Source of the DNA: an uncultured Alphaproteobacteria bacterium
GTDB taxonomy: Bacteria > Pseudomonadota > Alphaproteobacteria > Bin65
Assembly: GCA_947259335.1 (NCBI GenBank)
Contig: CAMYMQ010000030.1
Coordinates: 1 to 48,202, forward strand
Direction: 5' to 3'
Length of the DNA stretch: 48,202 bases
A program made the translations under genes and the position numbers. Under the pieces are notes generated by a model that was given only the letters and a program-made list of their open reading frames with translations, was not told the DNA's origin and did not search any database. Of this stretch, positions 1 through 7,751 are shown one piece after another. Within the stretch, counting starts at the first letter, position 1. Each line of letters opens with the position of its first letter.

Positions 1-456
1 CGCGGGGTCGCGCTGGTCAGCGGTACCGACCGGCCGCCGGAGGCGCTGGACCGCCATATCGGCCGGCGCGCGGCGCTGGCGGCCTACGAGCAGGCCGGGG
101 TCGCCCCCGGAGACATCGACGTGGCCGAGGTCCATGACGCATCGGCCTATGCCGAGATCCAGCAGGTCGAGAATCTGGGCTTCTGCGCGTCGGGCGAGGG
201 CGGTCCCTTCACCGCGTCGGGGGCGACGGCGCTGGGCGGGTCGGTCCCGGTGAACCCCTCGGGCGGGCTGGTCTCCAAGGGCCATCCGATCGGGGCCACG
301 GGGATCATCCAGCTTCACGAGCTGGCGACCCAACTGCGCGGCGAGGCCGGCGAGCGGCAGGTCGAGGGCGCGCGCCTGGCCGCGGCGGAAAATGGCGGCG
401 GCTTCTATGGCGTCGAGGAGGCGGCGACGGTCGTGACGGTGCTCGAGCGGTCCTGA
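1..456 (+). CDS. Thiolase-family protein, C-terminal part (5' end outside window)
   Basis: The reading frame is open from the first base and ends in TGA, so only the last 151 residues are present. The C-terminal thiolase half is recognisable: [10 protein letters not shown], then [17 protein letters not shown] with the catalytic His, then a closing ENGGGFYG segment. In classical thiolases a second catalytic Cys sits just before that glycine run. Here the position is Asn, as in the SCP-x-like or 'thiolase-like' branch often found beside fatty-acid, sterol or aromatic catabolism genes. Whether it cleaves, condenses, or only supports a partner protein cannot be decided without the N-terminal Cys region. 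It probably belongs to a rightward operon that begins outside the window. Confidence 0.85.
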   Translation, partial: RGVALVSGTDRPPEALDRHIGRRAALAAYEQAGVAPGDIDVAEVHDASAYAEIQQVENLGFCASGEGGPFTASGATALGGSVPVNPSGGLVSKGHPIGATGIIQLHELATQLRGEAGERQVEGARLAAAENGGGFYGVEEAATVVTVLERS

Positions 457-533
457 CGCGCCGGCGCCCGCCGGGCCGGAGGCCGACGGCAGAAAGGTGG
501 CCCTGTTCACGGAGTCGCTGTTCACGGGCGACC

Positions 534-1427
534 TTAGCCGTCGCGCACCTGCGCGAGCAGCCAGGCCTCCACCCTGTCCAGGATATCGCCATTGCCGGTC
601 TCGATCGGGAACATGTGACCGAAGCCGGGCAGGCCCCAATCCCGGTCGAGCGAAACGAAGTGGGCGCCCAGCGCTTCGGCGGTCCTGACGGAGGCCGAAG
701 CGGGAGATACGCGATCGTCGTCGACGGTCACGAACAGCACCGGAAGTCTGGCGACCGCGTCAACATTGTGGATCCGGAAGTCATCCTTCTCGTCCGGGCG
801 GCCGACGCCGAGCGCACCGTTGCGCAGCCGCGGGCCATACGGCACGAGCGAGGCGAAATAGGAGTCCAGGGCGTCCTTCGGAAACCGGTCGCCGCTGGCG
901 AGCCGCTGCTCCACGACCGCGCGGTTGCTGCGCACCGGCCTGTCCGGGTCCGCGGCCGGGACCGTCTGGACCGCGGTCCCGCCGTTGGGAAGGGGCGCCG
1001 ACGCAAGGGCCGCGATCGCGAGCACGGCGCCGGTGTCGGCCTCGGCGACTTTGTAGGCGACCGCAGCGCCGATGCTGTGCCCGATCAGGAATGCCGGACC
1101 CGTCTCCTGCACGAGCGCCGCGTGGGCGGCCGCGACATGGCCGATCGTCAGGTCGGGCAGGTCGTCCGGTGCGCAGCCCGAGCGGCCGCTTCCCGGCCAA
1201 TCCACGACGAAGCACCGCCAGCCTCGCGCCGCCAGCCGTCGCGCCCATCCGGGCGCCCCGCCGGGCTCCGTTGTCCACATGACGCCGGAATGGCTGCCGC
1301 CGTGGATGAGAACGAGGGGCGGCCGGTCAGCGGCATCGTCCAGCCCGGCCCATTCCTGCACGTACATGCGATAGGGATCGGGCCCGACGAAGAATTCCCG
1401 GACGAAGCGGCTGTCAGCGGTGTTCAT
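534..1427 (-). CDS. Alpha/beta-fold hydrolase
   Basis: This 297-residue protein has the full alpha/beta hydrolase pattern: the oxyanion-hole motif HGGSHSG near residues 42-48, the nucleophile elbow GHSIG with Ser118, an acidic stretch VTVDDDR near residue 230 and a C-terminal GFGHMFP supplying the catalytic His. No signal peptide is seen, so it is probably cytoplasmic. It is the last gene of a leftward series after the TRAP transporter genes, about 107 bases downstream of dctM. That placement suggests hydrolysis of an ester, lactone or ring-cleavage product of the imported compound. The exact substrate cannot be inferred from sequence alone. Confidence 0.85.
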   Translation of the reverse strand: MNTADSRFVREFFVGPDPYRMYVQEWAGLDDAADRPPLVLIHGGSHSGVMWTTEPGGAPGWARRLAARGWRCFVVDWPGSGRSGCAPDDLPDLTIGHVAAAHAALVQETGPAFLIGHSIGAAVAYKVAEADTGAVLAIAALASAPLPNGGTAVQTVPAADPDRPVRSNRAVVEQRLASGDRFPKDALDSYFASLVPYGPRLRNGALGVGRPDEKDDFRIHNVDAVARLPVLFVTVDDDRVSPASASVRTAEALGAHFVSLDRDWGLPGFGHMFPIETGNGDILDRVEAWLLAQVRDG

Positions 1428-1470
1428 GACTCAAACCTTCGCCCGATGGGACGTTTGCAGGGATGCGGCC

Positions 1471-1512
1471 CCAGCCCGACGGCCCACCCCGACAGCCCAG
1501 CCCGACGGCCCA
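1471..1512. repeat. Short direct repeat in dctM-hydrolase intergenic gap
   Basis: The 16-base word CCAGCCCGACGGCCCA occurs at 1471-1486 and again, identical, at 1497-1512, in the 107-base gap between dctM and the alpha/beta hydrolase gene. A third shorter CCCGACAGCCC lies between them. It looks like local slippage; no function is evident. Confidence 0.7.
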
Positions 1513-1534
1513 GGCAGGCCCGGACGACGGCAAC

Positions 1535-2827
1535 TCACCTCAGCAGGTAGAGGGTGATGACCGGGAACAGGGCGAGGATCAGCAGCCGGATCATGTCCGA
1601 GATCACGAAGGGCGTCACCCCGGCGAAGATGCGGTTGAGCTTGATCTCGGGCGCGAGCGCATGGAGCACGAACACGTTCATCCCGATGGGTGGCGTGATC
1701 ATGCCGAGTTCGACGACGACGACGTTGATGATGCCCCACCAGATCGGGTCGTAGCCGAGGTCCTTCACGATCGGCAGCACGAAGGGCAGGGTGATCAGCA
1801 TCGCCGAGATCGTGTCGAACACGGCGCCCAGCACGATGTAGATCGCCAGCAGGACGAGGATGATGAGCACCGGCGCCAGGTCGAGCCCCTTGACCCATTC
1901 GGTCAGGGCCGGCGGCACGTTCGATACGGTCATGAAATAGGTGAAGACAGACGCGCCGAAGATGATGACGTAGATCATCGCCGTTGCCGCAGCGCTTTCG
2001 ATCAGCGCGTTCCAGAACACCCGCCAGGACATCCGCCGGCGGGCGACCGCGAAGACAAGCGCCAGGATCGCGCCGAGCGCGGCGGCCTCGTCGACGGTCA
2101 CGATCCCGCCGTAGATGCCGCCGATGACGGCAATCAGCATGACGAGCGCCGCCCAGGCGCCCAGGGTGGCCTGCCAGCGTTCCCGCCAGCTTGCCCGTTC
2201 GCCGGGCGGCCCCGCCTCGGGATTACGGGCGAGATAGATTGAGATCGCGCTGAAATGGAAGAGGATCGCCATGGCCGCCGGGATCACCGCGGCGACGAAC
2301 AGGTCGAGGATATTCTCGCGGGTGATCACCGCGTAGATGATCATGATGACGGACGGAGGAACCAGGGCCCCCAGGGTTCCGCCGGCGGCAATGGTCCCGG
2401 CCGCGAAATGGGCGGCGTATCCGCGCTTGAGCATTTCCGGCAGGGCGACCCGGCCAAAGGTCGCCGCGGTCGCCGCCGACGAGCCGCAGATCGCGCCGAA
2501 CACACCGCAGCCGCCCATGGTCGCCATCGCCAGGCCGCCCCGGCGGTGGCCGACGAAGGCGTTGGCGAACCGGTAGATCTCGCCGGACAGGCCGCCCGCG
2601 GTGGCGAAGCTGCCCATCAGGAGGAACAGCGGGATGACCGCCAAGCCCGGATTCTCGATATTGCCGCTGATCTCGCTGATCATGGTCGAGACCGCGGGCC
2701 GCACGCCTTCCAGCAGGGCGTAGCCGCCCACGCCGACCGCGAACATGGCGACGCCGATGGGCACGTGCAGGAGGATCAGCAGGAAGGTGGCGCCGAGACC
2801 GAGCAGCGCGATCAGGAACGGATCCAT
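1535..2827 (-). CDS. dctM: TRAP transporter large permease (DctM family)
   Basis: This is the large membrane subunit of a tripartite ATP-independent periplasmic transporter, which uses an ion gradient to import organic acids delivered by the DctP binding protein. The 430 residues are the normal family length and mostly hydrophobic, consistent with about a dozen membrane segments. Typical DctM signatures are seen: an N-terminal LLILLHVPIGVAMF segment, GGCGVFGAICGSSAATAATFG, GTLGALVPPSVIMIIYA, and near the C-terminus ELGMITPPIGMNVFVL. It follows dctQ by five bases and is part of the leftward dctP-dctQ-dctM operon. The substrate is set by DctP and is unknown; the surrounding aromatic catabolism genes suggest an aromatic or other carboxylate. 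Confidence 0.96.
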   Translation of the reverse strand: MDPFLIALLGLGATFLLILLHVPIGVAMFAVGVGGYALLEGVRPAVSTMISEISGNIENPGLAVIPLFLLMGSFATAGGLSGEIYRFANAFVGHRRGGLAMATMGGCGVFGAICGSSAATAATFGRVALPEMLKRGYAAHFAAGTIAAGGTLGALVPPSVIMIIYAVITRENILDLFVAAVIPAAMAILFHFSAISIYLARNPEAGPPGERASWRERWQATLGAWAALVMLIAVIGGIYGGIVTVDEAAALGAILALVFAVARRRMSWRVFWNALIESAAATAMIYVIIFGASVFTYFMTVSNVPPALTEWVKGLDLAPVLIILVLLAIYIVLGAVFDTISAMLITLPFVLPIVKDLGYDPIWWGIINVVVVELGMITPPIGMNVFVLHALAPEIKLNRIFAGVTPFVISDMIRLLILALFPVITLYLLR

Positions 2828-2832
2828 GACGG

Positions 2833-3393
2833 TCAGCCGTTGCCGGCTTCGGCGTCGAGGGGGGCGCGGTCCGCTGCGTCAGCCTCCTCGCCCCGCACCA
2901 GGGCGGCGGCGAGACGAACGACGACGAGAAGCTGGACGAGGACCGTGAAGTAGAAGAGGACGGCCACGCCCTGCCACCACGGCCAGATCTTCATGCCGAT
3001 ATTTTCCGTGGTATCGCCGAGCTCGCGCAATTCCAGCGTCCATACCTGGAGCTGCCAGGCCAGGATGGCGAACATCGCCAGGGTGGCGAGGCCGCCGAAC
3101 AGTTCCAGGGAATTACGTCCGGGCCGCTTCATCAAATGGCCGAGGAAGCGAATCGTGACGTTCTGGCGCAAGGCCAGGGTCGCCGGCAGGCAGGACCCGA
3201 TGGCGACGGCGACGACCAGCTTGACCCAGTCGCGCACGCCCTCGATCGGCGCCGAGAACAGCCAGCGCATGGTCGCGTTGGCCAGAATGAGCACCGAAAG
3301 ACCCAAAAGGGCGAAAAGGCCGAGAACGGCGACGACCCGCGCCACGCGGATCGTCAACCGTTCGAGCCGTTCGAGCCCGTCGTTACGGCTCAC
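2833..3393 (-). CDS. dctQ: TRAP transporter small permease (DctQ family)
   Basis: This 186-residue protein has about four predicted membrane helices in the DctQ pattern. The first is VVAVLGLFALLGLSVLILANATMRW, and a later segment is WPWWQGVAVLFYFTVLVQLLVVV near residue 140. It is the small membrane subunit that pairs with DctM. The start used here is GTG at 3393. The gene lies ten bases downstream of dctP and five bases upstream of dctM on the same strand, the usual TRAP order. The C-terminal tail after about residue 165 is hydrophilic and acidic. Confidence 0.93.
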   Translation of the reverse strand: MSRNDGLERLERLTIRVARVVAVLGLFALLGLSVLILANATMRWLFSAPIEGVRDWVKLVVAVAIGSCLPATLALRQNVTIRFLGHLMKRPGRNSLELFGGLATLAMFAILAWQLQVWTLELRELGDTTENIGMKIWPWWQGVAVLFYFTVLVQLLVVVRLAAALVRGEEADAADRAPLDAEAGNG

Positions 3394-3403
3394 GAAAGGA
3401 CGG

Positions 3404-4411
3404 TCACTTGCCGGCGCGGATCGCGGCCAGCTCGGCCTTAAGCGCGCTCAGCAGTTGCTTGCCCTTCGGGTGCTTCTTCACCCAGGCGTCGACCACCGGG
3501 GCCAGCGTCTTGTCCCAGCGGGCCTCCTCGGCGGCCGACTGGACCGTGACGGTGCGCTTGGGGTCCTTCGACCACTGGGCCTGGAGCTCGGCGTTGCGCT
3601 CGGCCGACATCCGGCCGAAGGCGAGCGACTGCGGCTCGCCACTGTGCTTGTCGAGCGCCGCGCGGGCCGCGGCGGGCAGGGCGGCATACTTCTTCTTGTT
3701 CATGAACAGGGCGAGGTTGACCGTGCCCAGCCGGCCGAAATAGTGGCTGGTGGTGACCTTCGAGACGCCGAAGTCGTGGACGGCGATCGGGTGGCCGGTC
3801 GTCCCGTCGATCACGCCTCGGCTGATGGCCTCGACGATCTTGGTGAACGGCATCGGCTCCGGCGCGGCGCCGAGCGCCTTGACGGAATCGACCATCGCCG
3901 GACCGACCGCGCGGATCTTCAGGCCCTTGAGGCCGTCCATGCTGGTGACCGGCTTCTTGGTGTGGAAGGTGTAGGGCGAACTGGTGAACAGGCCGATCAT
4001 GTAGAAGTCGTCATAGCCCTTGAGCATGCCCTTCTTGAGCATCCGCCATGCGGCGACCGACCCCTCGGTCGAGGTCTTGATGACGTTGGGCAGCTCGAAC
4101 ACCGAGTTGTCGGTGAAGCGGCCCGGCGTATAGGCGGGGATCGCCCAGGCGATGTCGGCGACGCCGTCCTGCACCATCTTGAGCTGACGGGCCGGATGAC
4201 GGCCGAGGGCGCCGTTCGGATACATCTTGAAGGCCAGGGTGCCCTTGGAATCCTTCGTCACCGCGTCAGCGAACGGCTTCATGACCCGCTGGAAAGTGAG
4301 CTCCTGCTCCGGCGTGAAGACGGCGAACTTGAGAGTCGTGGTTTGAGCCTGCACGGGTAATGCCGTCAGGGTCATGGCGGCCGCACCGGCCGCTATGAGA
4401 ACACTTCGCAT
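3404..4411 (-). CDS. dctP: TRAP transporter periplasmic substrate-binding protein (DctP family)
   Basis: The ORF track begins at 4450, but the ATG at 4411 is preferred: it follows AGGAGGAAACG, a strong ribosome binding site, and it begins a clean Sec signal peptide, MRSVLIAAGAAAMTLTALPVQAQ, likely cut after AQA or AQ. The mature part (about 310 residues) carries the DctP signature: LKGLKIRAVGPAMVDSVK with the conserved Arg that clamps the substrate carboxylate, followed by SRGVIDGTTGHP. It binds an unknown organic acid in the periplasm for DctQM. It is the second gene of a likely leftward operon starting with the VOC gene at 5011. Confidence 0.95.
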   Translation of the reverse strand: MRSVLIAAGAAAMTLTALPVQAQTTTLKFAVFTPEQELTFQRVMKPFADAVTKDSKGTLAFKMYPNGALGRHPARQLKMVQDGVADIAWAIPAYTPGRFTDNSVFELPNVIKTSTEGSVAAWRMLKKGMLKGYDDFYMIGLFTSSPYTFHTKKPVTSMDGLKGLKIRAVGPAMVDSVKALGAAPEPMPFTKIVEAISRGVIDGTTGHPIAVHDFGVSKVTTSHYFGRLGTVNLALFMNKKKYAALPAAARAALDKHSGEPQSLAFGRMSAERNAELQAQWSKDPKRTVTVQSAAEEARWDKTLAPVVDAWVKKHPKGKQLLSALKAELAAIRAGK

Positions 4412-4462
4412 CGTTTCCTCCTGCTGCGTTGTCGTTTTGTTGGGGCGCACGCGCCCGGGTGC

Positions 4463-5011
4463 TCAAAGGGTTTTGAGCTTCTCCGAGAAATCGGCCTGCC
4501 AGTCTGCCAGCGGTTCGAAGCTCGGGTGGCTGGCGATTGCCTCGTGGGTCTCCTCGGCGATCTCCTGGTCGGACTTGGTCAGATCGAGCGGGTCGATCCT
4601 GGGCTGGTCGACATACCAGGGCGTGTCGACGAAGATTTCGATCCGGTTGCGCTCGGGATCGCGGAAGTAGACCGACCAGGCGACGCCGTGACTGATCGGG
4701 TCGATGTCGGAAACGTCGGGCTCCCGGTCGAGGTTTTCCTTGAGGGCCCGCAGATCCTGAATCGATCCCGCCCGCATCGAAAGCTGGTTGACGACCATGT
4801 CGGTCGGCTCGCCCGTCCGGCCCTCCGCGAACACGACCTGATGGTGCTCTCTCGGGTTCCGCGACAGGAACACGATCTTGCGGCCCCGGGCAACGCCCCG
4901 GTCCGTCTCCTTGAACCCGAGGACACGCACGTAAAAATCGCGCATCTTCTCGAGATCGTAGACGTACAGGCCGACATGGCTGAAATCGAGATCTTTCGGT
5001 GGGCCGGACAT
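4463..5011 (-). CDS. VOC-superfamily protein, likely extradiol-dioxygenase-like
   Basis: The start at 5011 (MSGPPKDLDFSHVGLYV) is preferred to the longer ORF start at 5116 because GGAG lies just upstream and the protein fold begins there, giving 182 residues. It is a vicinal-oxygen-chelate protein. The first candidate metal ligand is His in FSHVGLYV; the second and third are in SHGVAWSVYFRDPERNRIEIF (His and Glu). EHHQVVFAEGR in the middle resembles the second half-repeat of extradiol dioxygenases. The H-H-E set fits a mononuclear metal enzyme such as a catechol-type dioxygenase, but glyoxalase-like chemistry is possible. It lies 51 bases upstream of dctP on the same strand, so it is probably made with the transporter, and it diverges from an acyl-CoA ligase. 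Confidence 0.8.
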   Translation of the reverse strand: MSGPPKDLDFSHVGLYVYDLEKMRDFYVRVLGFKETDRGVARGRKIVFLSRNPREHHQVVFAEGRTGEPTDMVVNQLSMRAGSIQDLRALKENLDREPDVSDIDPISHGVAWSVYFRDPERNRIEIFVDTPWYVDQPRIDPLDLTKSDQEIAEETHEAIASHPSFEPLADWQADFSEKLKTL

Positions 5012-5105
5012 GGGACTCCGTCGCGTTCCGTGGGGTGGGCCGAAATGACAGCTGTGAGGGCCACATTTGAAGAGCGGTCCGGGGAGGTCAATGGCTTCCC
5101 AACGC

Positions 5106-5124
5106 CTGTCCGACATGCGGACAG
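5106..5124. promoter_or_regulatory. Inverted repeat in divergent region, candidate operator
   Basis: The 200-base divergent region between the VOC/TRAP operon and the acyl-CoA ligase gene contains CTGTCCG-ACATG-CGGACAG, a perfect 7-base inverted repeat with a 5-base spacer. Size and position suit a dimeric repressor controlling one or both sides. No convincing -35/-10 pair was found next to it, and no regulator gene is adjacent, so this is only a candidate. Confidence 0.35.
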
Positions 5125-5211
5125 TAGCAGGAGGCGGCTTGCATCGGGGCCGTCTCCCGCCGGAATGAACGCCCGCACGCGCTTGCCTGCACAGAACAGC
5201 ACGGTCCCTCC

Positions 5212-6741
5212 ATGCATCCCGTCGACTACATCTATCGTGGCCACCGCCTCAATCCCGACGCCGTTGCCGTCGAGGACGGCGCGCGCGGGCTCAGCTATTC
5301 CGACCTGATCGGGCAGGTCGAGGCGGTCGCCTGCGGGCTGCAGGCGCTGCTGCCGCGGCCCGGCGGTCGGATCGGTGTCTGCGCCTATAATACGATCGAG
5401 CATATGGTTGCGATCCTCGGGGTCTATGCCGCAGGCCATGTCTGGGTCGCCCTGAATCCGCGCAACGCGAAGCCGGAACTGGACCAGATCGTGGCGACGA
5501 CGGGCCTCGACGCGGTGATCGTCGACGAGGATTGCCTCGACAAGTTCGCCATCCCCGACGTGCCCGTGATCCTGGGGCGGACCACCGGCGCGGCCGAAAA
5601 CCGATCGCTGGCCGGCTTCGTGCACGACCATGCGGGCGCCCGGCCCCGGCTCAACACCCGGCCGCTCGACGCGGCCCAGACCATCAAGTTCACCGGCGGC
5701 TCGACCGGGCGGCCCAAGGCCGTCATTCAGCCGTACCGGGCGGTCAATACCTCGATCGCGACGTTCCTGCAGCTGTTCGGCTTCGATGCGGGCGACGTCA
5801 ATCTCGCCGCCGCGCCTCTGACCCACGGCGCCGCCCACTACATCATTCCGATCCTGGCGGTGGGCGGGCGGCACATCCTGATCGATCAGCCCAAGTCGGG
5901 CACCCTGATCGACGCGTTCGATCGGCTCGGCGGCACCACTGCCTTCATGCCGCCGACCATGATCTACAACATCCTCGGCGACCCGGCCGCCGGCAGCGCC
6001 GATTTCTCCCGCGTCCGCCACCTCCACTACGGGGCGGCGCCGATGGCGCCGGAGCGCATTCGCCAGGCGCTCGACGTCTTCCATGGCGGGTTGGAAGTGA
6101 TCTACGGCCAGACCGAAGCGCCGATGCTGATCACCGGGATGACGGCGGCCGAGTTCCGGGACGAACGCAACCTGCGCTCCGTCGGCCGCGAAACCCTGCT
6201 GATGCGCACCGCGATCATGGGCGAGGACGGCGAGATCATGCCGCCCGGCGAGACCGGCGAGATCGTGTGCCGGGGCGACCTGTTGATGTCCGGTTACCTC
6301 GACATGCCCGAGGCGACGGCGGAGACCATCGTCGACGGCTGGTTGCACACCGGCGATGCGGGCGAGATGGACGACCGCGGCTATCTCTTCATCCGGGACC
6401 GGCTCCGCGATGTCATCATCTCCGGCGGTTTCAACGTCTACCCCTCGGATGTCGAGGCGGCGATCCTCCAGCATCCCGCGGTGCATGACTGCATCGTCTT
6501 CGGGGTGCCCGACGACAAGTGGGGGGAGCGGGTCGAGGTCGCGGTGCAGGTCGCGCCCGACGCACCGTTCGACCCGGAAGCATTGCGGGCATTCGTCAAG
6601 GAGCGGGTCGGCTCGGTCAAGACGCCGAAGGCGGTTCACGTCTCCGACGACTTGCCCAAGAGCGGCGTGGGCAAGGTGCTGCGCCGGGAGGCCCAACGCC
6701 TGTTCGCGCCCAAGGACACGGCGGAGTCGAAGGACGCGTGA
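5212..6741 (+). CDS. Acyl-CoA synthetase / AMP-dependent ligase
   Basis: This is a 509-residue ANL-superfamily adenylating enzyme of normal length that activates a carboxylic acid to its CoA thioester through an acyl-AMP. The P-loop-like motif KFTGGSTGRPKAV is near residue 160, the A5-type motif YGQTEAP near 297, the ATP-binding GWLHTGDAGEMDDRGY near 377, the hinge RDRLRDVIISGGFNVYPSD near 397, and the C-terminal catalytic Lys lies in PKSGVGKVLRRE near 485. The sequence does not reveal whether the substrate is aromatic or aliphatic. It is the first gene of the rightward block; no strong ribosome binding site precedes ATG 5212. A PhyH dioxygenase follows after about 150 bases, so the pair may act on the same acyl-CoA. 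Confidence 0.93.
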   Translation: MHPVDYIYRGHRLNPDAVAVEDGARGLSYSDLIGQVEAVACGLQALLPRPGGRIGVCAYNTIEHMVAILGVYAAGHVWVALNPRNAKPELDQIVATTGLDAVIVDEDCLDKFAIPDVPVILGRTTGAAENRSLAGFVHDHAGARPRLNTRPLDAAQTIKFTGGSTGRPKAVIQPYRAVNTSIATFLQLFGFDAGDVNLAAAPLTHGAAHYIIPILAVGGRHILIDQPKSGTLIDAFDRLGGTTAFMPPTMIYNILGDPAAGSADFSRVRHLHYGAAPMAPERIRQALDVFHGGLEVIYGQTEAPMLITGMTAAEFRDERNLRSVGRETLLMRTAIMGEDGEIMPPGETGEIVCRGDLLMSGYLDMPEATAETIVDGWLHTGDAGEMDDRGYLFIRDRLRDVIISGGFNVYPSDVEAAILQHPAVHDCIVFGVPDDKWGERVEVAVQVAPDAPFDPEALRAFVKERVGSVKTPKAVHVSDDLPKSGVGKVLRREAQRLFAPKDTAESKDA

Positions 6742-6888
6742 GATTCTGTCGCTGCTCCTGTCCACATCGTGAACAGTACCGCTCCCGGATTTGACCGGGC
6801 CGGGCAGGGCGGCAACCATTGCACCAGCGATACGGCCGGGACCGGGTGGAACACTCGGCGCCGCGCCCGGCTTTTAGGGAGCGAACCC

Positions 6889-7725
6889 ATGAACCGCCAT
6901 CCAGCAAATCCCGTTACCGAAGACGACGTCGCCGCCTATGAGCGCGACGGCGTGGTCTGCCTGCGCGGGCTGTTCGATCAGGACTGGTGCAGCCGCATGC
7001 ATGACGCCTCTGTCCGCTATATGGAAAGCGGCGCGGGCCGGAAGCGGGTCGTCGAACGGCCCGACGAGACCGGGCAATTTTATTCGAACGTGTTCATGTG
7101 CATGGAAAACGACGACTTCCTGGCGTTTCGCAACGAGTCACCGATCGCCGAGGTCGCCGCGACCCTGATGCGGTCGAAGGCCGCGCGTTTCTGGTACGAC
7201 CAGCTGTTCATCAAGGAGCCGATGACGGTGGCGCCGACCCAATGGCACCACGATCTGCCGTTCTGGCCCTTCTTGGGCGATCATGTCGTCTCCATCTGGG
7301 TCGCGCTGACCCCGGCGACCCGCGAGACCAGCGGCCTCGAATACATCGCCGGCTCGCACAAGTGGGGCAAGTTCTACCGTCCGGTCACGCCCGACGACGA
7401 CCCGGCCTTCGCCAACCCGGACCTCGAGCCGTGTCCGAACTTCACCGAGCGGCGCGACGATCCGTCCCTGAAATTCCTGTCCTGGGACATGGAGGCGGGC
7501 GACTGCGTCTGCCACCATCCGCTGACGGTCCACGGCGCCGGCGGCAACAAATCACAGACCCAGCGCCGGATCGGCCTGTCGCTGCGCTTCTTCGGCGACG
7601 ACGCCCGCTATGATCCCAAGCCCTATACCGTCAAACTGCCTTTCGAGCCGACCTGCGCCCCGGGCGAGCATCCCGACGACGACCGGCTCTTTCCCCTGAT
7701 CTGGGAACGGCAAGCCGCCGCCTGA
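6889..7725 (+). CDS. Phytanoyl-CoA dioxygenase (PhyH) family protein
   Basis: The start at ATG 6889 is chosen because AGGGAGCG lies just upstream; the ORF track extends 120 bases further with no fold support. The 278 residues form a PhyH-type Fe(II)/2-oxoglutarate oxygenase. The metal triad is visible as His120 and Asp122 in WHHDLPFW and His215 in LTVHGAGGN, and an Arg for 2-oxoglutarate is available in RRIGLSLRFFG. Family members hydroxylate acyl-CoAs or free small acids and halides; the substrate is unknown. It lies between an acyl-CoA ligase and a flavin monooxygenase on the same strand, 26 bases before the latter, suggesting joint oxidative attack on one compound. Confidence 0.92.
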   Translation: MNRHPANPVTEDDVAAYERDGVVCLRGLFDQDWCSRMHDASVRYMESGAGRKRVVERPDETGQFYSNVFMCMENDDFLAFRNESPIAEVAATLMRSKAARFWYDQLFIKEPMTVAPTQWHHDLPFWPFLGDHVVSIWVALTPATRETSGLEYIAGSHKWGKFYRPVTPDDDPAFANPDLEPCPNFTERRDDPSLKFLSWDMEAGDCVCHHPLTVHGAGGNKSQTQRRIGLSLRFFGDDARYDPKPYTVKLPFEPTCAPGEHPDDDRLFPLIWERQAAA

Positions 7726-7751
7726 CCGTTTCCCCCGAGAGGAACCTTCGG

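Noticed and set aside
4579-6819. 746-residue minus-strand ORF opposite the acyl-CoA ligase
   Set aside because: It is a mirror of the ligase and VOC genes with Arg/Asp/Val-rich composition typical of antisense frames in GC-rich DNA. It has no recognisable domain.
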